NCBI GenBank assembly: GCA_019828565.1 | Contig: JAHDYR010000004.1 | Coordinates: 310,001-374,000, forward strand | DNA: 64,000 nt | Reading direction: 5' to 3' | Source: Carpediemonas membranifera | Lineage: Eukaryota; Fornicata | Part shown: positions 19,054-28,618 of the stretch, in pieces | How positions within the stretch are numbered: the stretch's first letter is position 1 | Layout: each line of letters opens with the position of its first letter | Notes under the pieces: generated by a model | What the model saw: only the letters and a program-made list of their open reading frames with translations | Databases searched by the model: none | What the model was told of the DNA's origin: nothing | Translations under genes and position numbers: made by a program

Positions 19054-20686
19054 TTAATGAAGGACCACCACCTGCCCGTCCGCCCCCGCACTGGCCACGT
19101 GCCCGCCGCTCGGGCTGACCCTGACCGTGTGTATGGCGTCGCCCCAGTTGACCCGGTGCGCGCTGGTGTCTGACGTGCACGCCCACGTCTCAGTGCTCCA
19201 AGCCCTGATGCTCTGGGCGTGGCTGGCTGTGACAAGGCTGAGGCCGTCGGGTGTGAAGTCGAGGGAGGACAGTGGCCCGTCGTGGGGCTTGAACGACTGG
19301 GTAATCGTCTCCTTGTCGAGGTCCACGATAAGCACGCTGTCGGGGATGCCCACGGCGATGATCTTCCGCGTCGGGTGGATTGCGATAGACACCACAGGAC
19401 CGCCGGTCTGGATGTTGAGGTTCCCGGGGATGCCGTCGAGGCCCCACTCCATCACAGAGTCCCGCGTGCCGAGGTACAAGCGGTTGGTCAGAGGCGACAC
19501 CGCACCCACGGTAAACTCCCCGCGGCACTCGGCGAGGGGAAGGGGGTTGGAGGTCACTAGATCCGCGCTGTCCCAGATCTTAGCCGACCCGTCTGCAGAG
19601 ACGGTGATGACCGACTTCTTGTGCGCCATGATGGACCAGATCGCGTCCGTGTGGCACTCGTTCGATCCCAGGGCGCGGCGTGACCATTCCTTGTGGGGGG
19701 AGAAGGGCGTGAGGGGAGGGGCGAGGGACCACGCCTTGAGGCAGCCTAGGCGATCGGCAGAGTAGAGCGTGGTGCCGACTACGCAGGTGGAGAGGATACC
19801 GAACTCGTGGCCCCTGAGCGTGAGGATCGGGTCCGTCTCGCCCGAGGTCTTCGCGGCCGGCCATACCCTCAGCGTGCAGTCCAGACCGCCGGAAACGACC
19901 ATGGCAGAGTCGGGGGTCCATGATACGGACATGGCGTCGCGGTAGTGGGCACGGATGATCTTGTACATCGTCCAGCTCTTCGAAGCAACCGGTCTCATCT
20001 TGTCCTCCATCGCTGCGGCCGCAATCGAGCCGAGTGAACCGATCTCGTCAGCCAGGCCGGCAGAGGGCTTGGTTGGGGCGGGCTGGGGTGCGGGGGGCAC
20101 GGCGCTGTGGCGGGGTCTGGAAGGGGCGGTCAGGTTCTTGCGGCCGGGACCCTCCATGCGGCGGCGCATGGCGGGGGGCAGGTCGAAGTGCGCAAGCTTG
20201 TCTTCGGCCTCACCGGGTGCCTCTTCGAGGACGGGCTCGGGCTGAGGGGCCTCGTACTCGGGCTCGGGCTCAGCCACGGGGAGCTCGGGGCGGGCGAGGG
20301 CCTGGTCGCCGTCCATGTCGCGGAGGTACTGGCGCAGAGCAGTACGGGACCGGCCGAGGCGCTCCATGATGTTGTGCATCATGGCGGAGGCGTCTGGGGG
20401 CGGGACGGCGGTGTTCTTCACGGGGGAGTCGGTGGAACTGGCCTCGAGCATCTTGATACGCATGATGAGGGTCTCCTTCTGGCTATCTTGGAACTCAAGC
20501 TGGCGCTGAAGGGTCATTATCTCCGTCTGTGTGAGTTTTCGTGAAGAATTTGACAAACCATGAGACGCTGTTTCTCAGCATCCCATTGCGCGCGCTCCCG
20601 TTCGAATCGGGCCCATTGCTGTGTGAGAATAAGGAATTTGCGCGTCGTACCTCTTGAAGGAAGTCCAAGGCCTCTGGAAAGTTCAT
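19054..20686 (-). CDS. STRN: Striatin-family WD40 protein, two 32-nt introns
   Basis: Exons complement(20686..20651), complement(20618..20559) and complement(20526..19054) give 522 residues. Striatins are the B''' subunits that organise the STRIPAK phosphatase-kinase complex around PP2A. The spliced N-terminus reads MNFPEALDFLQE, then QWARFERERAQWDAEKQRLM, then TEIMTLQRQLEF and IMRIKMLE. This is the striatin caveolin-binding/coiled-coil signature (NFPGIL, WARFEREKAQWD, RRIKMLE). A Pro/Glu-rich linker leads to a C-terminal WD40 propeller (~190-522) with repeats such as HYRDAMSVSW, GHEFGILST and HTDAIWSIM. Without splicing, the first two exons fall in other frames and the gene would look N-terminally truncated. 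Divergent from PHF5A. Confidence 0.9.
20527..20558 (-). other. 32-nt intron 2 of striatin
   Basis: Minus strand: starts GTTTGT, ends AACTCACACAG. It separates the QRLM and TEIM codons in phase 0; the coiled coil is continuous after splicing. Confidence 0.9.
20619..20650 (-). other. 32-nt intron 1 of striatin
   Basis: Minus strand: starts GTACGA, ends ATTCTCACACAG. It separates FLQE from QWARFERE, the middle of the striatin N-terminal motif, in phase 0. Confidence 0.92.
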
Positions 20687-20831
20687 TGTCGTTTTCTGTC
20701 TTGTGGGTAAAGTGCGCCAAGACAAAAACTGGGATCCTGGGTTTCTCAGAGCTGGGCTGGGGCTCTTCTGTCACTACCAGTGTTGTTAGACTGGTCATCG
20801 GCGTCAAAACCTTTTCTGACAATTCAGCCAA

Positions 20832-21186
20832 ATGGCGGTAAAACATCGTTTGTTCGACATACGCAGGTATTAACGCAGAAGCCGATCTTATCTTATGCCG
20901 CAAACTTGCTGGAATGCATGTCGGGAGAGTCTGTGCGAACTGCCAGGGACGATGCCCGCTGTGCGACTCATTTGTGCACCAGGACGAGCCTGTATTGATA
21001 TGCGAGGACTGCTACCAGTCAGGATACAAGGACAAGTGCATAGTATGCGGCTCTCGTGCGACTGATGACGCTCACTACTGCAAGGAATGCGTCCGACATG
21101 GCAAGGACCGCGATGGCTGCCCCGTGGTCATCAACATCGGCGGGGCGCGTATGGACTCCTTCTTCCAGCGCATGATGACCAAGTAG
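20832..21186 (+). CDS. PHF5A: PHF5A/Rds3, SF3b spliceosome subunit, one 31-nt intron
   Basis: Exons 20832..20847 and 20879..21186 give 107 residues (human 110). PHF5A is a knotted zinc protein that, with SF3B1, forms the pocket holding the branch-point adenosine. The spliced start MAVKHQADLILCRKLAG matches MAKHHPDLIFCRKQAG. CxxC pairs occur at Cys24/27, 31/34, 47/50, 59/62 and 73/76, and KDRDGCP at 81-87 is family-typical. The position of human Tyr36, in the branch-site pocket, is Phe37 here, and the following VRP is VHQ. Without splicing the conserved N-terminus is lost. Its start is 145 bases from the striatin start (shared promoter region); it ends 39 bases before the convergent lipase gene. 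Confidence 0.95.
20848..20878 (+). other. 31-nt intron in PHF5A
   Basis: Starts GTTTGT like striatin intron 2 and ends ATTAACGCAG, a fused branch point (TTAAC) and 3' splice site. Splicing gives KHQADLILC, the PHF5A N-terminal motif. Confidence 0.9.
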
Positions 21187-21225
21187 ACACTATACACTCC
21201 CAACCATGCGCTCTGCAACGCTTTA

Positions 21226-22416
21226 TCACTTGTTTATGAGCCTGATGCTTCGCATGTATCGATGCGGACAGTGCTCCCAGTACATTAATGGTATGTACAC
21301 ATGTAAATGAGTCAGGTCCGCGGCCTCCACCTCAACCATGCGCCCTAGTTGCCGTGTTCCGGGGAATATGGTAAAGTCCAGCAGGGCGGGGGCTGGCTTC
21401 AGTAAAATGATCCGGCCACCGATCAGCAGCGGCTTATCCATCGTCTCTCTCACTGCCTTGACCCTGAACCGCCGGCCCCTCTTGACGTGGGTCTTGTTGG
21501 GGAAACAGACGAGGTTGGCGGCCGAGGCCCGGCTGACGTAGTCGCCACGGTTGACAACAACCGTGGAGAACTCGGCGAACCGGTCGAGCAGCTCCCTGGT
21601 GATGAATGGTGGGGAGCCAATGGTGAAATGTGACACTCTGTCAGCGCAGTCAGGCCTGTGGTCGCGGTACATGTCGGCCAGGATAGCACAGCATGACCCA
21701 CCCATCGAATGCCCGATGAACTCGATCTTGTAGTCTGGATACATGTCCACAGCCTCGTCTATTGAATCTACGATCCGATCCCAGACCCACTGTGACGAGA
21801 TCAAGAACCCCTGGTGGATGAAGCCCTCCTTATACTGCACGGGCGAGGCGAGCAAGTCTGTGGTGAGATCTGAGAGAGAGATGGAGCCCCGCACAGTGAC
21901 TAGGACAGACTCGTCGGAGTGGTGGATGGCGGTGATGTAGGCAGGTTTGAACGGGCTGGCAATGTATAGCTCGTCGAGTATGTCCGCCGGGTCCACCCCG
22001 GAGAGGCGGCAGAAGGTCGTGCGGTTGGAGCGGCGGTAGGCCTCGGAGGACTTGCGGTAGTGGGCGACGGCGTCTATGATGCGGAGAAAGCCCCGTGGAC
22101 CAGGGAGGAGTCTGTTCGGCGTGTACGTGCCTTCCGCAATCAGCGTGGGGTAGGTCGCGGCGGCCAGCCGAGCGCACCGCTCAATGTGGCGAAAATGCAC
22201 AGTCTCCTCGTCGGTATCCACAATGGGCTGTGTCTTTGCATTGTATGGCGTTCTGCCGTGGGGCAATCGGATCGTTGGTGCAACCTGGGAGAGCGCTACA
22301 TTCTTCACACCTCGAATCAGATCAAGTGGGGATGTGAGATGAACAAGGGCGATACCAAGCCCAACAGTAGTAACATATGCTGCAGTTTTGGGAATAAGAT
22401 GGTCTTGCTGGTTCAT
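21226..22416 (-). CDS. Class-3 (diacylglycerol-lipase-like) lipase
   Basis: 396 residues. An N-terminal hydrophobic helix (about 11-30) could be a membrane anchor. The alpha/beta-hydrolase core shows VLVTVRGSISLSDLTTDL at 171-188 (oxyanion strand), the nucleophile elbow GHSMGG at 235-240 (Ser237), the strand FTIGSPPF, an Asp in NRGDYVSR (Asp292) and a C-terminal His in LTHLHVY, giving a full Ser-Asp-His triad. The spacing and the GFIHQGF lid region fit sn-1-specific diacylglycerol lipases and fungal class-3 lipases. The substrate is not determined by sequence. Convergent with PHF5A. Confidence 0.85.
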   Translation of the reverse strand: MNQQDHLIPKTAAYVTTVGLGIALVHLTSPLDLIRGVKNVALSQVAPTIRLPHGRTPYNAKTQPIVDTDEETVHFRHIERCARLAAATYPTLIAEGTYTPNRLLPGPRGFLRIIDAVAHYRKSSEAYRRSNRTTFCRLSGVDPADILDELYIASPFKPAYITAIHHSDESVLVTVRGSISLSDLTTDLLASPVQYKEGFIHQGFLISSQWVWDRIVDSIDEAVDMYPDYKIEFIGHSMGGSCCAILADMYRDHRPDCADRVSHFTIGSPPFITRELLDRFAEFSTVVVNRGDYVSRASAANLVCFPNKTHVKRGRRFRVKAVRETMDKPLLIGGRIILLKPAPALLDFTIFPGTRQLGRMVEVEAADLTHLHVYIPLMYWEHCPHRYMRSIRLINK

Positions 22417-22885
22417 TGCGCCAATTGGACGCGATTATGTGATTGGTGCCCAAGATTTTCAATCTCATTCCACGAGGTGTCGCGCTCGCTAGGACCCCGA
22501 ACTGAGTCACCTCACCGCCTAGTGGCCACCGGACACAAAAACTTGCTTCATTTCTTCATTCCGGGGACATGGTCGCCCAGATTATCGAAACGCACTTTAA
22601 GGTCGTCACTCGAAAACGGGAGATGCGACGTTCCAGGCCAATCTGTACGCGTATGGGGCATCCCCTGCCAATCGGGGGAGGCAATTGGACTTTTGAAATT
22701 CTGAAAGAAAATTGCTCTTTTCAATTGGCTGAGCCGCGGAAATTGAATTTTTACTTGAGCAGCAATAAGGACGCTTAGGTAGCGATCGGGGCATGACTAG
22801 AAGGGGTCTGTGAGTACCATGGGGGCCTCGTAATAATGTTAAAACCATTTTTACCAGGCTATGGTTTTCTTCATTGAAGAGAGTA
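22417..22885. other. Upstream region of RPL8 copy 1, including the head of the repeat unit
   Basis: The part up to 22591 is unique; from 22592 it is shared with all RPL8 units. It starts GCACTTTAAGG and contains inverted CAATTG-rich words (about 22682-22730). No coding sequence recognised; an RNA gene is possible but I cannot assign one. Confidence 0.4.
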
Positions 22886-23632
22886 ATGGGCTCCCGGATC
22901 CGTGGCCAGAGGAAGGGTTCTTCCACCGTTTTCTTAGCGCGTACTCACCACCGCAAGGGCCGTGCCGCTCTCCGCGCTCTCGATGCCCGCGAGCGTAACG
23001 GCTTCGTCCGTGGTGTCGTCAGCACGATTCTTCACGATCCCGGTCGCGGTGCCCCCCTTGCCCGTGTGACTTTCCGCCACTCTCACAGATGCGCCAAGGT
23101 TCAGGAGACTTTCGTCGCCCCCGAGGGCCTTGTTGAGGGTCAGTCTGTCTACTGCGGCCCCAAGGCCACTCTTACCATCGGTAACGTCCTTCCCATCGGC
23201 AAGATGCCCGAAGGTACCATCGTCTCCATGGTTGAGGATAAGGCTGGTGACCGCGGCGCCCTCGCTCGCACCTCCGGCGCTGCCGCTGTCGTCATTGGCC
23301 ACAACGCCGATGAGGGCCGCACCCGTGTCCGCCTCCCCTCCGGCCAGAAGAAGCTTCTTCCCTCCATGTGCCGTGGTATGGTCGGTATCGTTGCTGGCGG
23401 TGGCCGTTCCGATAAGCCTATCATGAAGGCTGGTACTGCCTACCACAAGGCCAAGGCAAAGCGTAACAACTGGCCTCGCGTCCGTGCTGTTGCCATGAAC
23501 CCCGTTGACCATCCCTTCGGTGGTGGTAACCACCAGCATATCGGTCACCCTTCGACCATCTCCCGTGGTGCCGTCCCCGGCCAGAAGGTTGGTCTTATCG
23601 CTGCCCGCCGCACTGGTTTCGGCCGTCGTTAA
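22886..23632 (+). CDS. RPL8: Ribosomal protein uL2 (RPL8), copy 1
   Basis: 248 residues from ATG 22886 ([11 protein letters not shown]); the frame is open upstream to a TTG at 22874 but family members start at this Met. uL2 is a core 60S protein at the peptidyl-transferase centre. Hallmarks: [75 protein letters not shown] (including the conserved His needed for peptidyl transfer), and GLIAARRTG. The C-terminus ends GFGRR, shorter than in animals. Confidence 0.97.
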   Translation: MGSRIRGQRKGSSTVFLARTHHRKGRAALRALDARERNGFVRGVVSTILHDPGRGAPLARVTFRHSHRCAKVQETFVAPEGLVEGQSVYCGPKATLTIGNVLPIGKMPEGTIVSMVEDKAGDRGALARTSGAAAVVIGHNADEGRTRVRLPSGQKKLLPSMCRGMVGIVAGGGRSDKPIMKAGTAYHKAKAKRNNWPRVRAVAMNPVDHPFGGGNHQHIGHPSTISRGAVPGQKVGLIAARRTGFGRR

Positions 23633-24005
23633 ACTTCGGTGTTCTATTGTCTCTGGGAGAATTTTGAGCGGAATGGGGAGGCTTCGAGAGCATGTGTGTC
23701 ATGATACAATTGCACTTTAAGGTCGTCACTCGAAAACGGGAGATGCGACGTTCCAGGCCAATCTGTACGCGTATGGGGCATCCCCTGCCAATCGGGGGAG
23801 GCAATTGGACTTTTGAAATTCTGAAAGAAAATTGCTCTTTTCAATTGGCTGAGCCGCGGAAATTGAATTTTTACTTGAGCAGCAATAAGGACGCTTAGGT
23901 AGCGATCGGGGCATGACTAGAAGGGGTCTGTGAGTACCATGGGGGCCTCGTAATAATGTTAAAACCATTTTTACCAGGCTATGGTTTTCTTCATTGAAGA
24001 GAGTA

Positions 24006-24752
24006 ATGGGCTCCCGGATCCGTGGCCAGAGGAAGGGTTCTTCCACCGTTTTCTTAGCGCGTACTCACCACCGCAAGGGCCGTGCCGCTCTCCGCGCTCT
24101 CGATGCCCGCGAGCGTAACGGCTTCGTCCGTGGTGTCGTCAGCACGATTCTTCACGATCCCGGTCGCGGTGCCCCCCTTGCCCGTGTGACTTTCCGCCAC
24201 TCTCACAGATGCGCCAAGGTTCAGGAGACTTTCGTCGCCCCCGAGGGCCTTGTTGAGGGTCAGTCTGTATACTGCGGCCCCAAGGCCACTCTTACCATCG
24301 GTAACGTCCTTCCCATCGGCAAGATGCCCGAAGGTACCATCGTCTCCATGGTTGAGGATAAGGCTGGTGACCGCGGCGCCCTCGCTCGCACCTCCGGCGC
24401 TGCCGCTGTCGTCATTGGCCACAACGCCGATGAGGGCCGCACCCGTGTCCGCCTCCCCTCCGGCCAGAAGAAGCTTCTTCCCTCCATGTGCCGTGGTATG
24501 GTCGGTATCGTTGCTGGCGGTGGCCGTTCCGATAAGCCTATCATGAAGGCTGGTACTGCCTACCACAAGGCCAAGGCAAAGCGTAACAACTGGCCTCGCG
24601 TCCGTGCTGTTGCCATGAACCCCGTTGACCATCCCTTCGGTGGTGGTAACCACCAGCATATCGGTCACCCTTCGACCATCTCCCGTGGTGCCGTCCCCGG
24701 CCAGAAGGTTGGTCTTATCGCTGCCCGCCGCACTGGTTTCGGCCGTCGTTAA
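24006..24752 (+). CDS. RPL8: Ribosomal protein uL2 (RPL8), copy 2
   Basis: 248 residues, protein identical to copy 1. Differs by one synonymous base at 24269. Its flanks on both sides are repeat-unit sequence, so it is the internal copy of the array. Confidence 0.97.
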   Translation: MGSRIRGQRKGSSTVFLARTHHRKGRAALRALDARERNGFVRGVVSTILHDPGRGAPLARVTFRHSHRCAKVQETFVAPEGLVEGQSVYCGPKATLTIGNVLPIGKMPEGTIVSMVEDKAGDRGALARTSGAAAVVIGHNADEGRTRVRLPSGQKKLLPSMCRGMVGIVAGGGRSDKPIMKAGTAYHKAKAKRNNWPRVRAVAMNPVDHPFGGGNHQHIGHPSTISRGAVPGQKVGLIAARRTGFGRR

Positions 24753-25125
24753 ACTTCGGTGTTCTATTGTCTCTGGGAGAATTTTGAGCGGAATGGGGAG
24801 GCTTCGAGAGCATGTGTGTCATGATACAATTGCACTTTAAGGTCGTCACTCGAAAACGGGAGATGCGACGTTCCAGGCCAATCTGTACGCGTATGGGGCA
24901 TCCCCTGCCAATCGGGGGAGGCAATTGGACTTTTGAAATTCTGAAAGAAAATTGCTCTTTTCAATTGGCTGAGCCGCGGAAATTGAATTTTTACTTGAGC
25001 AGCAATAAGGACGCTTAGGTAGCGATCGGGGCATGACTAGAAGGGGTCTGTGAGTACCATGGGGGCCTCGTAATAATGTTAAAACCATTTTTACCAGGCT
25101 ATGGTTTTCTTCATTGAAGAGAGTA

Positions 25126-25872
25126 ATGGGCTCCCGGATCCGTGGCCAGAGGAAGGGTTCTTCCACCGTTTTCTTAGCGCGTACTCACCACCGCAAGGGC
25201 CGTGCCGCTCTCCGCGCTCTCGATGCCCGCGAGCGTAACGGCTTCGTCCGTGGTGTCGTCAGCACGATTCTTCACGATCCCGGTCGCGGTGCCCCCCTTG
25301 CCCGTGTGACTTTCCGCCACTCTCACAGATGCGCCAAGGTTCAGGAGACTTTCGTCGCCCCCGAGGGCCTTGTTGAGGGTCAGTCTGTATACTGCGGCCC
25401 CAAGGCCACTCTTACCATCGGTAACGTCCTTCCCATCGGCAAGATGCCCGAAGGTACCATCGTCTCCATGGTTGAGGATAAGGCTGGTGACCGCGGCGCC
25501 CTCGCTCGCACCTCCGGCGCTGCCGCTGTCGTCATTGGCCACAACGCCGATGAGGGCCGCACCCGTGTCCGCCTCCCCTCCGGCCAGAAGAAGCTTCTTC
25601 CCTCCATGTGCCGTGGTATGGTCGGTATCGTTGCTGGCGGTGGCCGTTCCGATAAGCCTATCATGAAGGCTGGTACTGCCTACCACAAGGCCAAGGCAAA
25701 GCGTAACAACTGGCCTCGCGTCCGTGCTGTTGCCATGAACCCCGTTGACCATCCCTTCGGTGGTGGTAACCACCAGCATATCGGTCACCCTTCGACCATC
25801 TCCCGTGGTGCCGTCCCCGGCCAGAAGGTTGGTCTTATCGCTGCCCGCCGCACTGGTTTCGGCCGCCGCTAA
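25126..25872 (+). CDS. RPL8: Ribosomal protein uL2 (RPL8), copy 3
   Basis: 248 residues, protein identical to copies 1 and 2. The last two Arg codons are CGC CGC rather than CGT CGT, and a unique 3' flank follows. This copy may therefore carry the ancestral 3' end, with the duplication junction at the stop codon. Confidence 0.97.
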   Translation: MGSRIRGQRKGSSTVFLARTHHRKGRAALRALDARERNGFVRGVVSTILHDPGRGAPLARVTFRHSHRCAKVQETFVAPEGLVEGQSVYCGPKATLTIGNVLPIGKMPEGTIVSMVEDKAGDRGALARTSGAAAVVIGHNADEGRTRVRLPSGQKKLLPSMCRGMVGIVAGGGRSDKPIMKAGTAYHKAKAKRNNWPRVRAVAMNPVDHPFGGGNHQHIGHPSTISRGAVPGQKVGLIAARRTGFGRR

Positions 25873-26222
25873 TTACCTTCACCAATTTTGTAAATGGCCT
25901 ATTTTTCGACCATGCTCGTCAGAATCTGCTGCTCATGTTAATGCTCGTCCCCCAAAATCTACGCATTCGCAAATATGCTCTAAGCAGTATCTTGTGAACA
26001 GGTTGCGCCGTCTTATACGCTTGCCTGACCCTTCCGAAGCTCAAGAAGTTTGACCTAAAACTTTAACATACACTCGTTGGTAACACATAAGCCAGACCGC
26101 GCCCCGCGCGGCATGGGGTCAAACCGTTGCCCGGTTGGACTTCCGCGTCCGCGGCGTCCGCCTGGCTGCGACCTAAAAGTGCGTTTTTTAGCCATCTGAC
26201 GAATTCTTCAAAGTGGGCGAAC
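25873..26222. other. Intergenic region between RPL8 copy 3 and the HEAT-repeat gene
   Basis: 350 bases. The second half holds a cluster of hairpins, listed separately. The HEAT-gene frame is open through part of it but only with a TTG (26127). Confidence 0.4.
26097..26161 (+). other. Four consecutive perfect hairpins, possible structured RNA or 5' leader
   Basis: CCGCG-CCCCG-CGCGG (26097-26111), AACCG-TTGCC-CGGTT (26122-26136), GGAC-TTCCGC-GTCC (26137-26150) and GCGG-CGT-CCGC (26151-26161). The last three abut without spacers. All stems are fully paired. Function unknown: it could be a leader structure of the HEAT gene 61 bases downstream or a small RNA gene. Confidence 0.35.
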
Positions 26223-28451
26223 ATGAGCGCTGTAGACGCTGAATATGCCCGTTACTATGAGATGATTGACAGTTTGGTCAATGAGCTTCAGGAGTATTCG
26301 TCACATGATCCTGAGTTTAATCTAGCGGCGATTCGGATGCTCACGCCCTATGGCTCATCTGCAGGGAGCAACGAACACGCCATTCAAGTACTTTTTACGA
26401 TTCTATTAGACCTGCAGCACACATATGCCCACAACGAAGCGCTCCAGGCAATCCTGGCCATTGGCGGTGTATCTGGGCTGGGCATCCTCGTTCGGGAGGT
26501 TCTGAGCAACAGACAGGGTGGATTCGACCTCTATACAGGCCCGAGCATGCGTCCTGCGGCTGATTACCTTGCCTGGCAGCGGACAGTGCTCACAGCCCTG
26601 GCCAACCACCCGGTCATCGTCAGCCTCGTCCTCATCCCAGCCCTAGTGTCGTCAGTAACAGATGCAGCGGTGCCAGATCACATCAAGCGGGCTATATTCT
26701 GTGCGATTCCGCTCTTTGGCGACGAATCGGCGGCCGAGTACTCCGATACGATTGCTCTGTGTCTCGAGACGGAGAACGTCATGAGGAAGGAAGTTATGCT
26801 CGCTCTCAGGGCGCAGGGTGATGCCGCAGAGCGTATCCTGATCGCCCTTGCCCTCGACAGTAGCAACCCTCCGATCCAGAAGCTCGCGATCCTCGGGCTG
26901 GGGGCCCCACCACTCGGGTTGTCTTCCAAGACCAAGGCCGTCGACATAGAGCTCAAGCAGAACCCTATTCCTGGGCCATCCGTCGTTGTCGGGTTCAGGG
27001 AGCCCGAAGAGGGGCAGGAGCAGGCGGTGCTGGAGCTGCATGAGAGTACGCTCTTGTGTCTGCTTAAAACTGCGCTTGAGAAACGTACTTTCCCACCAGA
27101 CGCCTTTGAGGTCGAACGTGACGTCCCACTTGCCGACGATGATGATGACTTGGAGACACGTATGGCGCGGCTGATCGCCCAGCAAGCTAAGAAGTCGCCC
27201 GACAACATGGAGCGGTTTGACCGGGACCGCTCCGCTCTGGACTTCCAGTACTCCGATGGCTCCCCCTCTATCGCGGCAGGGTCGCCGCACGCCTCTGAGG
27301 AGCAGGGAGCGGACGACGACACCGGGCCCCTGCTCATGGCGAAGACGGTGTCCCCCGCTGCCGTCGACTGCCTGACAACACTGCTCACACAGCGCAGGGT
27401 CTCTGCAGACGTCCTGATGGCAGTGTGCGCGTCTTGCGGCGCTATTGGTATGCCCGAGGGCGCTGCCTTTGCCGCCCCCCTCGAGGCCCTGCTCGGGCCC
27501 AAGGTCAGGATGGCCGACCCCGGCCTTAGGGCAGCAGTCACCCAGACCCTGGCCAACTTCGCCCCCCTGGTCACTGAGCGAGGCATCTTACAGCTCATCA
27601 AACAACTCGATGACTCAAGCTGGGCGGTGCGGTACCAGAGTGCACTCGCCCTCGCTGCGGTCGGGAGCCGGGCGGACAGGGCCGTGACCAAGCTGAGGGG
27701 GCTGCTGGAACGGTCTCGGTCCAACAGAGCAGACATTGCCGCGTGTTTGGCAAATATGGGGGAGGCGGGGGAGGTCACGCTGCTTGAATTACTCAACCAC
27801 TCTCGTCCCGACCTCAGGTCGATTGCCGCCAGGGGTTTGGCACATATGAACGTCTACCGGCCCACACTTGAGCGGATCTCGATGCTCCTTGCCGAGGCCC
27901 TAGGGAAGGAGGGCCAGGCCACTGTCCGCTGTGCTCTTTTAGACTCACTCAACACGCTGTCCTCGCGGTCGTTTGAGCAGGTGACGTTCTTACAGACACA
28001 GACTCTGGTGGAGATTCTCCGGAAACACCTTAATGACAGGGTTCCGGATGTCCGGAAACACGCGGCCCACCTCCTCGCCCACAACGGCGTCATCGGCCAG
28101 TCCGCCCTCCGACACGCACTCAATCAGGCACGCAGCTCCGCGGTGATCATCGCATGCATCGGCGGACTTGCGGAGAGCGGGGCGCGGTGCCTCTTCGCCC
28201 TCCTCCTCGTTTTCCAGAACAATCAGGACCAGGGCGTGCAGGGCGCCGTCGTCAGGGCCCTAGTCCATTTCGGGGCCGACCGTATTCTGGACCACTTGTA
28301 CAAGCTGGACCATTCGTCTCGGCAGAACAATATCCGCACTTTAAGGCAGGTGCAGGCTAGCCCGTTCCCTTCGGTCAGCTCGGACAGGTTCCAGTCTTTG
28401 CTGGCAGACGTGTTTGAGGCGCTAGAGGAGGACGGTTTGGATGTTAGGTGA
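26223..28451 (+). CDS. HEAT-repeat protein, unknown function
   Basis: 742 residues from ATG 26223 (MSAVDAEYARYYEMIDSL). No membrane segment. Helical HEAT/ARM-type repeats cover most of the chain, clearest at about 440-720: SWAVRYQSALALAAVG, RADIAACLANMGEAG, RPDLRSIAARGLAHM, VPDVRKHAAHLLAHNG, SAVIIACIGGLAESG, VQGAVVRALVHFG. An acidic, Ser-rich, probably disordered loop lies at about 330-390. The paired Val/Asp-Arg pattern is classical for HEAT repeats, which act as protein scaffolds. I cannot assign an orthologue. Confidence 0.8.
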   Translation: MSAVDAEYARYYEMIDSLVNELQEYSSHDPEFNLAAIRMLTPYGSSAGSNEHAIQVLFTILLDLQHTYAHNEALQAILAIGGVSGLGILVREVLSNRQGGFDLYTGPSMRPAADYLAWQRTVLTALANHPVIVSLVLIPALVSSVTDAAVPDHIKRAIFCAIPLFGDESAAEYSDTIALCLETENVMRKEVMLALRAQGDAAERILIALALDSSNPPIQKLAILGLGAPPLGLSSKTKAVDIELKQNPIPGPSVVVGFREPEEGQEQAVLELHESTLLCLLKTALEKRTFPPDAFEVERDVPLADDDDDLETRMARLIAQQAKKSPDNMERFDRDRSALDFQYSDGSPSIAAGSPHASEEQGADDDTGPLLMAKTVSPAAVDCLTTLLTQRRVSADVLMAVCASCGAIGMPEGAAFAAPLEALLGPKVRMADPGLRAAVTQTLANFAPLVTERGILQLIKQLDDSSWAVRYQSALALAAVGSRADRAVTKLRGLLERSRSNRADIAACLANMGEAGEVTLLELLNHSRPDLRSIAARGLAHMNVYRPTLERISMLLAEALGKEGQATVRCALLDSLNTLSSRSFEQVTFLQTQTLVEILRKHLNDRVPDVRKHAAHLLAHNGVIGQSALRHALNQARSSAVIIACIGGLAESGARCLFALLLVFQNNQDQGVQGAVVRALVHFGADRILDHLYKLDHSSRQNNIRTLRQVQASPFPSVSSDRFQSLLADVFEALEEDGLDVR

Positions 28452-28618
28452 GGTGCCGCTGTATACTAAACGATCGTGCGGGAGCTGTTAGCAGGCTAGG
28501 CGAGGGCTAGGTTGGAGTGGAGGGACTGGATGGGACATTAGTCCGGTGGTACATGATACGACCCAAATCGTAGTCATCAATCGATTTGACAAAAGTGCCG
28601 AAGAAACCACCGCCACGA

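Larger units (their letters stand above)
22592..25872 (+). repeat. Tandem array of three RPL8 units, period 1120 bp
   Basis: Units begin at 22592, 23712 and 24832. Units 1 and 2 are complete; unit 3 matches through 25865, just before the stop codon, then has a different 3' flank. I found a single substitution between aligned coding copies (C at 23149 versus A at 24269 and 25389), which is synonymous. Spacer and coding parts are equally conserved, which indicates recent amplification or gene conversion. Confidence 0.95.

Noticed and set aside
22934-23548. 204-codon minus-strand ORF repeated in all three RPL8 units
   Set aside because: Conserved only because the units are identical; it is the antisense of uL2 and has no protein features.
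26678-27796. 372-codon minus-strand ORF
   Set aside because: Ser-rich shadow of the HEAT-repeat gene.
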